A stretch of DNA of 64,000 nt from Aureibaculum luteum (GTDB lineage: Bacteria; Bacteroidota; Bacteroidia; Flavobacteriales; Flavobacteriaceae): the NCBI RefSeq assembly GCF_003449015.1, contig NZ_QRGD01000010.1, positions 91,886-155,885 of the forward strand, given 5' to 3'. The translations under genes and the position numbers were made by a program. This document shows positions 1 through 8,862 of the stretch, in pieces (the first letter of the stretch is position 1; every line of letters starts with the position of its first letter). The notes beneath the pieces were generated by a model. It did no database searches, was not told where the DNA came from, and saw nothing but the letters and a program-made list of their open reading frames with translations.

Positions 1-1374
1 CCTTGAGCTACTTCTTGATGATGAAGATGAAGATCTAGAAGTTGAACTACTTCTGGATGCACTGCTACTTCTTGAAGGTGAACTACTTCTCGAAACACTA
101 CTACTTCGTGAAGGTGAACTACTTCTTGAAACATTAGAACTTCTTGACGGACTACTACTTCTTGTTACTCTACTCGGAGAAGAGGTTCTTGACCTTGTAA
201 CTGTTCTTGGGCTACTTGCAGCCGTTCTATTTGTTGTACTACGACTAACCGTTCTTACCCGTCTAGGTGCTGTTACACTTCTATTAGTAGGACTTACAGT
301 TCTTCTGTTTACTTGAGATGAACTTCTTCTAATCGTTGAACTTTGACTTCTTACTGCCGAAGATCTTGGTGTGTTTCCACGTCTAACTGTGCTAGAACGA
401 TTTGTACTTCCTGAACTTCTTTGAACACCTGAATTGTTTCTTGGTGTAGTTGTTCTTCTAATTGTAGAGCTATTGCTTCTAGGCGAAGTAGATGTATTAC
501 GTCTTACACTAGAGTTTGTTCTAGGATTAGTAGATGTGTTTCTTCTAACCGTTGAATTACTTCTAGAATTTACTGAACTTCTTCTGCTTACCCCCTCGGT
601 ACTTCTTGTTGCCACTGTTCTTCTTGTGGTTGCTCCATTAATACGTCTGGTTGCGTCACTAGCTACAGAAGACCTTCTACTATAAGAACTTCTATTACTT
701 AACCTACTGGTGTTATTAGCATATCTTCTTCCGTAAGTGTAGTTATTTCCGTAATAACGGTTTCCATAATAGGAGTTATAATACCCATTACCATAGCCAT
801 ATCCATAATAAGGTCTGTACCTGTAAGGATTATAAAAAGGTGAATAAATTCCACCATAGCCATAATAAGAATTATAGTAACCTCCATAGCCACCATTACC
901 ATAGTATAAATTGTTGTAACCTCCATAATATCCTTCATTACCGAAACCATATCCGTAACCACCATAGTACCCATATCTATAAGGATTATAAAAACCATTC
1001 CATCCAAAACCAGTATTAATGGTTACTGATACATTATCTGAATATTCCCAAGGCGAACCCCCTTCATTATAATCTCCATCCTCATAATATTCAATATCAT
1101 CTTCATATCCATAATCATCAATATCAGTAATAATGTCATCTTGCGATATTTCATCATACCTTTCTGCTTCTCTTCTAAAGTAGTCTTGATATTTATTACT
1201 TTCAGGACGAGCCTCCTCAACTACAACACGAGTTTCAGTATTACCAGTCGCATATATTCCGTCTTCATCATAAGTAGTACCTTGATAAGTACCACACGAT
1301 GTTAAGCCCATTAATATCAATCCTGTTAAAGAAAAATACGTAACTTTTCTGCTGATGTTATTTTTTATTTTCAT
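1..1374 (-). CDS. Low-complexity lipoprotein, Tyr/Gly-rich then Ser/Arg-rich (3' end outside window)
   Basis: Reading down from ATG 1372-1374, the frame is open for 458 codons to the window edge, so the C-terminus is missing. The N-terminus is a lipoprotein signal peptide ending LTSCGTYQ, with the lipobox Cys near residue 27. Next comes an acidic Asp/Glu/Tyr-rich part (about residues 35-115), then a Gly-Tyr-Asn part with many YGGYGY-like units (about 120-220). From about residue 225 to the edge there are Ser-Arg repeats of the types RRNTS, SPSRSSS and VSRSSS. It is divergent from proS. The long Ser/Arg tract makes the opposite strand look like a Leu/Val-rich reading frame, which is an artefact. 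Product and role are unknown; a surface-exposed, positively charged lipoprotein is an inference. The uninterrupted frame with a proper lipobox strongly supports a real gene. Confidence 0.85.
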   Translation of the reverse strand, partial: MKIKNNISRKVTYFSLTGLILMGLTSCGTYQGTTYDEDGIYATGNTETRVVVEEARPESNKYQDYFRREAERYDEISQDDIITDIDDYGYEDDIEYYEDGDYNEGGSPWEYSDNVSVTINTGFGWNGFYNPYRYGYYGGYGYGFGNEGYYGGYNNLYYGNGGYGGYYNSYYGYGGIYSPFYNPYRYRPYYGYGYGNGYYNSYYGNRYYGNNYTYGRRYANNTSRLSNRSSYSRRSSVASDATRRINGATTRRTVATRSTEGVSRRSSVNSRSNSTVRRNTSTNPRTNSSVRRNTSTSPRSNSSTIRRTTTPRNNSGVQRSSGSTNRSSTVRRGNTPRSSAVRSQSSTIRRSSSQVNRRTVSPTNRSVTAPRRVRTVSRSTTNRTAASSPRTVTRSRTSSPSRVTRSSSPSRSSNVSRSSSPSRSSSVSRSSSPSRSSSASRSSSTSRSSSSSSRSSSR

Positions 1375-1413
1375 ATTGAGTAAATTTAATGGTATTAAAT
1401 TACAAAATATATT

Positions 1414-1436
1414 TAGTTTTGTACTAATTAATTTTG
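1414..1436 (+). promoter_or_regulatory. Candidate proS promoter (two TAnnTTTG boxes)
   Basis: Two matches to the Bacteroidota -7 box, TAGTTTTG (1414-1421) and TAATTTTG (1429-1436), lie 40-60 nt before the proS ATG. Neither has a well-spaced TTG at -33, so which one is used is open. Confidence 0.4.
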
Positions 1437-1475
1437 TGTTAACTATATCACAATATTTATGCCAAAACACAATAC

Positions 1476-2951
1476 ATGAGTAAAAACTTAACGAAACGTA
1501 GCGAAGATTATTCTAAATGGTACAACGAATTAGTTGTTAAAGCTGATTTAGCGGAAATGTCTGGAGTTAGAGGATGTATGGTAATAAAACCATATGGCTA
1601 TGCTATTTGGGAAAAAATGCAAGCCGAATTAGATAGAATGTTTAAAGAAACAGGCCATGAAAATGCTTATTTCCCCCTTTTTATACCTAAATCTTATTTT
1701 AGCAAAGAAGCCAGCCATGTTGATGGTTTTGCAAAAGAATGTGCCGTTGTAACACATTATAGATTAAAAAATGCAGAAGATGGCAGTGGTATTGTAGTTG
1801 ACGAGGATGCTAAACTAGAAGAGGAATTAATTGTAAGGCCTACTTCTGAAACTATTATTTGGGATACCTATAGAAAATGGGTGCAATCGTACAGAGATTT
1901 ACCAATTTTAGTTAATCAATGGGCTAATGTTGTCCGTTGGGAAATGAGAACACGTCTATTTTTACGTACATCTGAATTTTTATGGCAAGAAGGTCATACT
2001 GCACATGCTACAAAACAAGAAGCTCTCGCCGAAGCAAAACAAATGCAAGGTGTTTATGCTGATTTTGCAGAAAACTTTATGGCAATGCCTGTTATAAAAG
2101 GCACAAAAACCGAAAGCGAACGTTTTGCTGGGGCCCTAGAAACCTATACTATAGAAGCTTTAATGCAAGATGGCAAGGCATTACAAGCTGGAACGTCTCA
2201 TTTTTTAGGTCAGAATTTTGCAAAGGCATTTGATGTTAAATTTACTTCTAAAGAAGGGAAGTTAGAATATGTGTGGGCAACTTCTTGGGGGGTATCTACT
2301 CGTTTGATGGGGGCTTTAGTAATGACACACTCTGACGATAAAGGATTGGTATTACCACCTAACTTAGCTCCAATACAAGTTGTTATAGTACCTATATACA
2401 AAGGAGAAGAACAACTTGAGATGATTTCAGTTAAAGCTAAACAAATTATGGCTGAACTCAAGTCAAAAGGTATTTCTGTTAAATTCGATGATAGAGACAC
2501 CTATAAACCAGGATGGAAATTTGCACAGTATGAATTGAAAGGAGTTCCTCTTAGAATTGCAATGGGACCAAGAGACATGGAAAATGGTACTGTGGAATTG
2601 GCCAGAAGAGATACACTAACCAAAGAAACTGTAAATCAAGATGTTTTGGTTGCCACTATTGAAGAGTTATTGGTTAAAATTCAAGAAAGTTTATTTGATA
2701 AAGCTAAAGATTACAGAAATAGTCATATCACTGAAGTTGATAATTTTGAAGATTTTAAAACAGTATTAAATGGTAAAGGAGGTTTTATATCTGCTCATTG
2801 GGATGGGACTTCTGAGACTGAAAATAAAATAAAGGACTTAACAAAAGCTACAATTCGTTGTATTCCAAATGAATCTATCGAAGAAGAGGGAGTTTGTGTA
2901 TTTAGCGGTAAGCCCTCAACAAAAAGAGTTCTTTTTGCTAAAGCCTATTAA
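1476..2951 (+). CDS. proS: Prolyl-tRNA synthetase, short eukaryote/archaeal-like type
   Basis: This enzyme attaches proline to tRNA-Pro in the cytoplasm. The 491-residue length fits the compact ProRS class that lacks the editing insertion of the E. coli enzyme and is usual in Bacteroidota. The class II core is visible: PLFIPKSYF near residue 67, VRPTSET near 120, and the motif 2 region with [13 protein letters not shown] near 163-176. The anticodon-binding domain follows (VPIYKGEEQ near 310, then [12 protein letters not shown] near 356). The C-terminal part ends with the KAY typical of this class. It is monocistronic by position, with tRNA-Glu downstream on the same strand. Confidence 0.97.
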   Translation: MSKNLTKRSEDYSKWYNELVVKADLAEMSGVRGCMVIKPYGYAIWEKMQAELDRMFKETGHENAYFPLFIPKSYFSKEASHVDGFAKECAVVTHYRLKNAEDGSGIVVDEDAKLEEELIVRPTSETIIWDTYRKWVQSYRDLPILVNQWANVVRWEMRTRLFLRTSEFLWQEGHTAHATKQEALAEAKQMQGVYADFAENFMAMPVIKGTKTESERFAGALETYTIEALMQDGKALQAGTSHFLGQNFAKAFDVKFTSKEGKLEYVWATSWGVSTRLMGALVMTHSDDKGLVLPPNLAPIQVVIVPIYKGEEQLEMISVKAKQIMAELKSKGISVKFDDRDTYKPGWKFAQYELKGVPLRIAMGPRDMENGTVELARRDTLTKETVNQDVLVATIEELLVKIQESLFDKAKDYRNSHITEVDNFEDFKTVLNGKGGFISAHWDGTSETENKIKDLTKATIRCIPNESIEEEGVCVFSGKPSTKRVLFAKAY

Positions 2952-3076
2952 TTTAAGAACTAATAAACAGAATTTATAAAACAACACTGAATTTGTTAAA
3001 GTTTACTATTTGAACCCCAAATTCAGTGTGTTTTTAATTTTTTTTCAAAAAAAATACTACTTTTTTCAAAAAGGAC

Positions 3077-3106
3077 TTGCAGAGTTCAAAAATTGTATTA
3101 TTTTTG
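3077..3106 (+). promoter_or_regulatory. tRNA-Glu promoter
   Basis: TTG (3077-3079) and TATTTTTG (3099-3106) are separated by 19 nt, which matches the Bacteroidota -33/-7 consensus TTG-N19-21-TAnnTTTG. It lies about 30 nt before the tRNA. Confidence 0.75.
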
Positions 3107-3136
3107 CACTCGCTTTGCAAGATAACAAAGCACAAT

Positions 3137-3208
3137 GGTCCGTTCGTCTAGGGGTTAGGACGCCAGGTTTTCATCCTGGTAACAGGGGTTCGATTCCCCT
3201 ACGGACTA
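3137..3208 (+). tRNA. tRNA-Glu (UUC)
   Basis: A full cloverleaf can be folded. The acceptor GGTCCGT pairs with ACGGACT with one G-U at the first pair. The anticodon stem CCAGG/CCTGG carries loop TTTTCAT with anticodon TTC. The T-arm AGGGG/CCCCT has loop TTCGATT. The discriminator base is A and CCA is not encoded. Confidence 0.96.
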
Positions 3209-3288
3209 CAAAATGTTTAATCATGGATAAAATGATTGATTAGACAACTTATCAAGTATTGATGAGATAACAATTAAAAAAAAGTCAA

Positions 3289-3540
3289 ATGGCAAATCAC
3301 AAGTCAGCGTTAAAGAGAATTAGAAATAGTGAGACTAAACGCTTAAGAAATAAGTTTCAGCATAAAACCACAAGAAATGCTATAAAAGCTTTACGTGAGA
3401 TTGAAAAGAAAGCTGATGCCCAAAAGCAATTGAATTCAGTTCTTGCTATGGTAGACAAATTAGCTAAAAAGAGCATTATTCATAATAATAAAGCTGCTAA
3501 TTTAAAATCTAAACTTACTAAGCACGTTGCTGCTTTATAA
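3289..3540 (+). CDS. rpsT: 30S ribosomal protein S20
   Basis: This is an 83-residue basic helical protein that binds 16S rRNA early in small-subunit assembly. The start MANHKSALKRIRNSETKRLRN is diagnostic, and IIHNNKAANLKSKL near the C-terminus is the conserved second signature. It lies just downstream of tRNA-Glu and is followed by a clear terminator. Confidence 0.97.
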   Translation: MANHKSALKRIRNSETKRLRNKFQHKTTRNAIKALREIEKKADAQKQLNSVLAMVDKLAKKSIIHNNKAANLKSKLTKHVAAL

Positions 3541-3564
3541 TTTTCTTACAAATTAAAACACATA

Positions 3565-3592
3565 AAGACTGTCTTACTAGACGGTCTTTTTT
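3565..3592 (+). terminator. Terminator of rpsT
   Basis: The stem AAGAC-T-GTC / GAC-G-GTCTT with loop ttacta is followed by a T run. It lies 25 nt after the rpsT stop. Confidence 0.85.
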
Positions 3593-3899
3593 GTTTAAAA
3601 AGGGTTTATCTTTTTGAGATGAAGAAAATTTTTATACTCTTAATTTACATGATAACCCAACTTTCATATTAAGTATTACAAGTCACTAAATTATTTCAGA
3701 GGTCATATCGTACTTCATTCATCAATGACTTTTCTTCTTCTAATAAATTACATCTTTAGTTCGTAACACTTCTTACAATAACCTAGTTTATAATATTAAG
3801 TTCTAAAAACAGTAAAGATGTAACTGTTTTGATAATAAATAGTACATAAAAAAATAGGAGTTTTTAATTCTTAGTTGTTCTATACTAAAAGGAACAAAA
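3593..3899. other. Non-coding stretch before a small gene
   Basis: This is AT-rich sequence between the rpsT terminator and the small gene at 3900. I see no RNA fold, repeat or good promoter box in it. Confidence 0.5.
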
Positions 3900-4199
3900 A
3901 TGGAAAAGAACAACGAAGAAGAATTAACTTATGTATTATTTGGAGCAGAAGCAATTCAAATCTATAACATATCTTTGAGCATGCTACTATCGTCTGTGCA
4001 TTTAGTATACAAAGTATGTGCATATAGCGATGTAAAGAGTTTTGTCAATGAGAGTAAAAAATGGGATGACTTTACGGAAATAACAAAAAGCGATTATATA
4101 ACTCTAAAAAAAAAATTAGTAGACAAACCTTTAAGCGATGATAATCATAGAAAGACCAAAAAAAAAGGTAAGGCTTCTTTTTTTAATTTTTTCAAATAA
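3900..4199 (+). CDS. Hypothetical 99-residue protein
   Basis: I do not recognise this protein. It begins with an acidic segment (MEKNNEEELTYVLFG). A mildly hydrophobic stretch follows near residues 25-45 and contains one Cys. The tail is strongly basic (KTKKKGKAS) and ends in the aromatic FFNFFK. There is no signal peptide and no convincing membrane segment. It stands alone on the plus strand, converging with rodA 9 nt further on. A gene is likely because the frame begins cleanly after a long gap, but composition alone cannot prove it. Confidence 0.5.
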   Translation: MEKNNEEELTYVLFGAEAIQIYNISLSMLLSSVHLVYKVCAYSDVKSFVNESKKWDDFTEITKSDYITLKKKLVDKPLSDDNHRKTKKKGKASFFNFFK

Positions 4200-4207
4200 A
4201 TAAACAC

Positions 4208-5485
4208 TTACCATTCATAGGTTCTATCGGCATCAAGTCGAATAAAAATAAAGAGTAAAATAGTAAATCCCCATAAAGAAGAACCTCCATAACTAAAAAA
4301 CGGCAACGGAATACCAATTGTAGGAACTAGCCCTATAACCATTCCTACATTTATCATAAAGTGAAAAAAGAATATGGTTGCTATAGAATAACCAAATACC
4401 CTACTAAACTTTAGTTTTTGCCTTTCAGCTACACGTATTATTCGTAATATAAAGGCTATAAATATAATTATTACAGCACTCGTGCCAATAAACCCCCATT
4501 CCTCACCAACTGTACTAAAAATATAATCTGTATGTTGCTCAGGCACAAAATTACCTTGAGTTCTATCTCCTTCTAAAAAACCCTTACCTGTTAAGCCCCC
4601 AGAACCAATTGTAATCATTGATTGATTCGTATTGTACCCTATCCCTCTTGGATCAACTTCTTTACCTAAAACTATACTAAATCGATCTCTATGGCGTTGT
4701 CCAAATACATTATTAAAAATGTAATCAACACTGAACATAAATAGCCCTACAATTAGAAATAGAACAATAACCTTAGGCCACTCTCTATTTAACTGAAATT
4801 TATTTATGTTAATCAAGTATAAAATCATCAAAGTTAGCAATGAAATAATAATTATAAGGGCAGTTATAAATCCAAAGTATAGTGTAGATAAAAACAAAAT
4901 CATTAACATAAAACCAATTCCTAAATAAACACCAGGAAGTCCTTCTCTGTACATTACAAAAAACAAAGTAAAATATATTATACCTGATCCTGGGTCTGGC
5001 TGTAACGCAATTAATACCGCTGGTATGGATAGAATTAAAAAGGCTCTAATTTGAGTTTTAAAATTACTAAGATCTCTATTCGGCTCATTTAAAAAATTAG
5101 CCAAAGCTAGTATGGTAGCCACCTTTGCAAACTCAGATGGTTGCAAACTAACCCCTCCAAAATTATACCAGGAAGTAGCTCCATTAATAGTATTCCCAAA
5201 TAGGAATAAACCCGCCAAGCTCAGCATTGAAATAACATAAAAAACACCGGCAAAACGTTCGTAAAATTTGGCATCTATGGATATTATTATAACAATTAGC
5301 ACGCCGCTTAAGCCAATCCACCGCAATTGTTTTCCATATAACGTAGTAACGTCAAAAACACTTTGACTAGTATCTGTAACAGAGGCCGCATAAATATTTA
5401 TCCAACCCAAAAATACGAGCACTATAAAAAATAATACTAATACCCAGTCTACACCAGCAAATATGTTATTCTGCCTTTTCCTCAA
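4208..5485 (-). CDS. rodA: RodA, SEDS peptidoglycan glycosyltransferase
   Basis: RodA polymerises lipid II into glycan strands during cell elongation, paired with PBP2. The 425-residue protein has about ten hydrophobic segments. SEDS marks are visible: LQPSEFAKV near residue 116, QPDPGSG near 162, PEQHTDYIFS near 315 and the C-terminal IPLPFFSYGGSS near 392. It is the last gene of the mreB-mreC-mreD-mrdA-rodA run, and its start overlaps the end of mrdA by 20 nt, which suggests coupled translation. An insertion of membrane-like sequence near residues 200-250 is usual for Bacteroidota RodA. Confidence 0.95.
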   Translation of the reverse strand: MRKRQNNIFAGVDWVLVLFFIVLVFLGWINIYAASVTDTSQSVFDVTTLYGKQLRWIGLSGVLIVIIISIDAKFYERFAGVFYVISMLSLAGLFLFGNTINGATSWYNFGGVSLQPSEFAKVATILALANFLNEPNRDLSNFKTQIRAFLILSIPAVLIALQPDPGSGIIYFTLFFVMYREGLPGVYLGIGFMLMILFLSTLYFGFITALIIIISLLTLMILYLININKFQLNREWPKVIVLFLIVGLFMFSVDYIFNNVFGQRHRDRFSIVLGKEVDPRGIGYNTNQSMITIGSGGLTGKGFLEGDRTQGNFVPEQHTDYIFSTVGEEWGFIGTSAVIIIFIAFILRIIRVAERQKLKFSRVFGYSIATIFFFHFMINVGMVIGLVPTIGIPLPFFSYGGSSLWGFTILLFIFIRLDADRTYEW

Positions 5486-7349
5486 GTTCTTTTTTTAATT
5501 TTTCTTTAATTTCTTTTTCTAATTGTTCTGTTAAAAGTTGCTTATCATATTCTTCTCTAAGACTACCTTCAAACATCTTTTTTTCATATGCTTTAAGGCT
5601 AACTTCTCCTTTAAGATATTTTTCAATCATCAATGATGCCATAGGCCCTGCCCACCTTGACCCCCAATAACCGTTTTCAACAAAAACGGCAATGGCTATT
5701 TTAGGATTGTCTTTTGGAGCAAAAGCTATAAAAATGGAATGATCTTGACCATGTGGGTTTTCCGCTGTACCTGTTTTTCCGCAAATTTCAATACCATCTA
5801 CCTTAGAATACCTAGCCGTGCCTTTCTCAACTACGTCATACATACCCTCTACTACAGGTATAAAATACTTTGGATCAATAGTGGTCTTTTTAGGGTTAAT
5901 AAACTTATCGATTTGTATCGGTTTATTATCAATTTTTTTTATGATATGAGGAGTAAAATAATAACCTCTATTTGCGACTGCGGCAGTCATATTAGCCAAT
6001 TGAATTGGGGTAGTTAAAATTTCACCTTGCCCAATGGCGTTAGAAATGGTAGTTGAAGCTCCCCAATTAAAAGTAGGATAATATTTATCGTACAGTTTTT
6101 CATCAGGTACAACACCTCTACGCCCAGTAAACAAATCATTATGTAAAAAATCACCCAATCCAAAACTCTTCACATGCTCACTCCACCTTTTCATGCCTTC
6201 TGAAGATGTAGGGTATTTTTCAATAATTTTTTTATACGTACTCGCAAAATAGGCATTACAAGACTGATGAATCCCACTGTTTAGATCATTTACAGTTCCA
6301 GAAGAACAGTGACATTTCATAAAACCTCTTCGTCCATAACGGTATCCATGATAACAAGTAACACGTGACTCAGGTGTAATAACCTCTTCTTGAAGTCCTA
6401 TTAAAGCAGTTAATATTTTAAAAGGAGAACCTGGAGGGTATTCAGCTAACAATGCTCTGTCAAACATAGGTTTTTCATGACTGTCACTATCTAATTTATT
6501 GTAATTCTTAGATCGTTCTCTACCTACTAAAAGATTAGGGTCATAGGTAGGTGCCGAAACTAAAGCCAAAATTTCTCCTGTTGAAGGTTCAATTGCAACA
6601 ATACCACCTCTTTTATTTGCCATAAGGTCTTCGGCATACTTTTGAAGTTTAATGTCAATGGTAATATTAACATCTTTACCTACTATTGCTAACGTATCAT
6701 ACTCGCCTCCTTTGTAAGGGCCAATTACTTTATTAAAACGATCTTTTTGAATAAATTTCACCCCTTTAACACCTCTTAACGCTTCCTCGTATTCTTTCTC
6801 AACACCATTCTTACCTATTAGCTCTCCTTGTTGATAGTTTTTGTTATTTAAATCAGCAGTTGTCACTTCAGATATATAACCCAACACATTAGCTGCGGAC
6901 TGTATAGGATATTGTCTTAAGGATCGTTTTTGAATGTAAAAACCCTTGTATTTGTACATTTTTTCTTGTAAGTAGGCGTAATCGCCTTTTGAAAGTTGAG
7001 CTACAAATACCGATGGTAATCTAGGGGAGTGTTTTTTTGCTTTTTTATATTTTCCTACAAAGTCCTCTTTATCGATTTTTAATAATTTGCAGAACTCCAA
7101 GGTATCTAATGGCTTTACATCACGCGGTACAATCATAACATCATACGACGGTTGGTTGGCTACAATTAAAACACCGTTTCTATCATAAATAAAGCCTCTT
7201 TCGGGATAGTCGTATTTCGGCGTTACGGCAGAATTATTAAGTGGTGAGCCCTTATACTTAGAATCTAGTACCTGAATATAGAATAACCTGATAATAAATA
7301 ACAAACCCACCAATAATATAGAAAAATATGCAATATATTTTTTCTCCAT
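5466..7349 (-). CDS. mrdA: Penicillin-binding protein 2, elongation transpeptidase
   Basis: PBP2 is a class B transpeptidase that cross-links peptidoglycan for elongation together with RodA. The 627-residue protein has an N-terminal membrane anchor (about residues 6-26), a dimerisation/pedestal part (YPERGFIYDRNGVL near 48), and the transpeptidase domain. The catalytic Ser-X-X-Lys is in PPGSPFK near 305, the SxN motif in QSCNAYF near 365 and KTGT in CGKTGTAENP near 522. The C-terminal 45 residues are a charged Lys/Glu helix, which looks like a lineage-specific tail. It is preceded by mreD and overlaps rodA. Confidence 0.95.
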   Translation of the reverse strand: MEKKYIAYFSILLVGLLFIIRLFYIQVLDSKYKGSPLNNSAVTPKYDYPERGFIYDRNGVLIVANQPSYDVMIVPRDVKPLDTLEFCKLLKIDKEDFVGKYKKAKKHSPRLPSVFVAQLSKGDYAYLQEKMYKYKGFYIQKRSLRQYPIQSAANVLGYISEVTTADLNNKNYQQGELIGKNGVEKEYEEALRGVKGVKFIQKDRFNKVIGPYKGGEYDTLAIVGKDVNITIDIKLQKYAEDLMANKRGGIVAIEPSTGEILALVSAPTYDPNLLVGRERSKNYNKLDSDSHEKPMFDRALLAEYPPGSPFKILTALIGLQEEVITPESRVTCYHGYRYGRRGFMKCHCSSGTVNDLNSGIHQSCNAYFASTYKKIIEKYPTSSEGMKRWSEHVKSFGLGDFLHNDLFTGRRGVVPDEKLYDKYYPTFNWGASTTISNAIGQGEILTTPIQLANMTAAVANRGYYFTPHIIKKIDNKPIQIDKFINPKKTTIDPKYFIPVVEGMYDVVEKGTARYSKVDGIEICGKTGTAENPHGQDHSIFIAFAPKDNPKIAIAVFVENGYWGSRWAGPMASLMIEKYLKGEVSLKAYEKKMFEGSLREEYDKQLLTEQLEKEIKEKLKKELEEKAE

Positions 7350-7351
7350 TA

Positions 7352-7855
7352 CTATTTGTTTTTATTTAATAATAATAAACTAAATATTATTAAAATAATT
7401 GTAAAAATACTTGTTAAAATTGTTCTGGAAAGAATGGTTAGTATTTCTGCAAATTTAAAATATTCTAAACTAAAGAGTACTAAATGATGTGTTAAAGTTA
7501 TAATGGCAATAAAGCTTAACAATTTTAAAAATGGAAGTTTAATAATTTTAAATACGGGAAAGTCTATTTCAGATTTTCTCGTTAAAGCCTTTATTAATGG
7601 CAATCTTATATATGCAATACAGACTGTTGCAGCAGCGTTGACCCCACCAGAATCTAAAAAAAAGTCAATACTCAAGCCTAAGAGGAAGCTTAAAACTAAC
7701 AATAAACCTCTATCTTTTTTCAACGGAAAAACAATCACAAATAAAATATATAAAAATGGATTTATATACCCCAAAAAGTTAATGTTGTTTAGTATGATTA
7801 CTTGAACAAGTATCAAAACAATAAATAATAAACTATTTTTAACTATTTCGTTCAT
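7352..7855 (-). CDS. mreD: Rod shape-determining protein MreD
   Basis: MreD is an integral membrane partner of MreC in the elongasome. The 167-residue protein has about five hydrophobic helices and the family-like GLSIDFFLDSGGVNAAA segment near residues 60-76. Sequence identity in this family is low, so the assignment rests mainly on its place between mreC (1-nt overlap) and mrdA (2-nt gap). Confidence 0.88.
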   Translation of the reverse strand: MNEIVKNSLLFIVLILVQVIILNNINFLGYINPFLYILFVIVFPLKKDRGLLLVLSFLLGLSIDFFLDSGGVNAAATVCIAYIRLPLIKALTRKSEIDFPVFKIIKLPFLKLLSFIAIITLTHHLVLFSLEYFKFAEILTILSRTILTSIFTIILIIFSLLLLNKNK

Positions 7856-8679
7856 TAATCTAATCCTTGTAGTAAGTTTTCTATTTCCTCTTTATCATAA
7901 CTTGTTATAATATTTACAGGCCCAATGGCACTCATATCATTAAACAACTTGACATTAACTTCCTTATACGTATTATTCTCTTTATTAAAGTTTAAAATAG
8001 TGCCCACTGGAATTCCTTCAGGAAAAATAGTTGATTTACCTCCAGTAATAATGGTATCTCCAACTTTAATATTTGCCTGAATGGCTATATCTTTTATTTG
8101 AAGTACATTATAATCTTTTCCATTCCAAGCCAATGATCCATAATGAAAACTATTTAATAATTTCACATTGATATTGGAAGTTTCATTTAAAATAGATAAG
8201 ACCGTAGTGTATTTTTTTGATGTAGAATTGGTTATTCCAATAACTCCCCTACTGTTTACGACGCCCTGATCAGGTTTAATACCCTGATCCATACCAGCAT
8301 CAATCATGAGGAAATTAAATTTTCTATTGTACTGATTTCTAATTACTTTAGCTGAAGTATAGCTGTATTTTTGAAAATATTTAACTGAATCTACAACCGT
8401 AACTAATTTTGAGGTACTATCTCTGGGTATTTTTGACAATAGATTTTTCAATCGAACATTTTCTTCGAGAAGTTGCTCGTTATACTCTTTTAAGCTTGTA
8501 TACTCTTTAAAAGAATTAACTTTCTTGTAAACACCTCCAGTTATAGCATTCGCTGAATTTACAAATTTACTATTATGATAAGAATGACTTTGCATTGTAA
8601 ATGTAAAAGCTATAATTTCTAGCAACAAGAAGAGTAAAAAGTACTTGTTTTTTAGTATAAAACTAATTATTTGTTGCAT
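7855..8679 (-). CDS. mreC: Cell shape protein MreC
   Basis: MreC is a bitopic periplasmic scaffold that links MreB to PBP2. I use the ATG at 8677-8679 (MQQIISFILKNKY), six codons inside the longest frame, because flavobacterial MreC usually starts this way. A membrane helix (about residues 12-32) is followed by a coiled coil (about 55-80) and the beta-barrel domain with VIRNQYNRKFNFLMIDAG and GVVNSRGVIG. A ~165-bp inverted-repeat element separates it from mreB, so mreC may have its own transcription signals or be attenuated. Confidence 0.92.
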   Translation of the reverse strand: MQQIISFILKNKYFLLFLLLEIIAFTFTMQSHSYHNSKFVNSANAITGGVYKKVNSFKEYTSLKEYNEQLLEENVRLKNLLSKIPRDSTSKLVTVVDSVKYFQKYSYTSAKVIRNQYNRKFNFLMIDAGMDQGIKPDQGVVNSRGVIGITNSTSKKYTTVLSILNETSNINVKLLNSFHYGSLAWNGKDYNVLQIKDIAIQANIKVGDTIITGGKSTIFPEGIPVGTILNFNKENNTYKEVNVKLFNDMSAIGPVNIITSYDKEEIENLLQGLD

Positions 8680-8690
8680 ATTATAACATA

Positions 8691-8855
8691 GTGTCAAGTA
8701 AAAGCCAAAACCTACGTATAATACAATACGTCTTTTGCACCATCCCTTTGTTAAAAAATAATTTCATAGCTAAGGCTCTGCAATAAAATTTTGCCTAGGT
8801 GCGGCATAAAACCTGCGGTTGCCATATGTGTCATTTCAGCTTTTACTTGACACTA
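8691..8855. repeat. 165-bp element with 17-bp perfect terminal inverted repeats, MITE-like
   Basis: TAGTGTCAAGTAAAAGC (8691-8707) and its exact reverse complement GCTTTTACTTGACACTA (8839-8855) bound 131 nt without a coding frame. Both ends are flanked directly by AACA (8687-8690 and 8856-8859), which could be a 4-bp target duplication. It fills nearly the whole gap between mreB and mreC. A small non-autonomous transposable element is the simplest reading; a long-range RNA stem in the operon message is the alternative. Confidence 0.6.
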
Positions 8856-8862
8856 AACATTA

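Noticed and set aside
434..1220. Open frames on both strands in this stretch, rich in Leu/Val or Met/Ile
   Set aside because: They are shadows of the Ser/Arg- and Tyr/Gly-rich lipoprotein gene (1-1374, minus). Repetitive codons make long open frames in other phases.
3010..3243. A 77-codon plus-strand frame
   Set aside because: It runs through the tRNA-Glu promoter and the tRNA itself, so it is chance.
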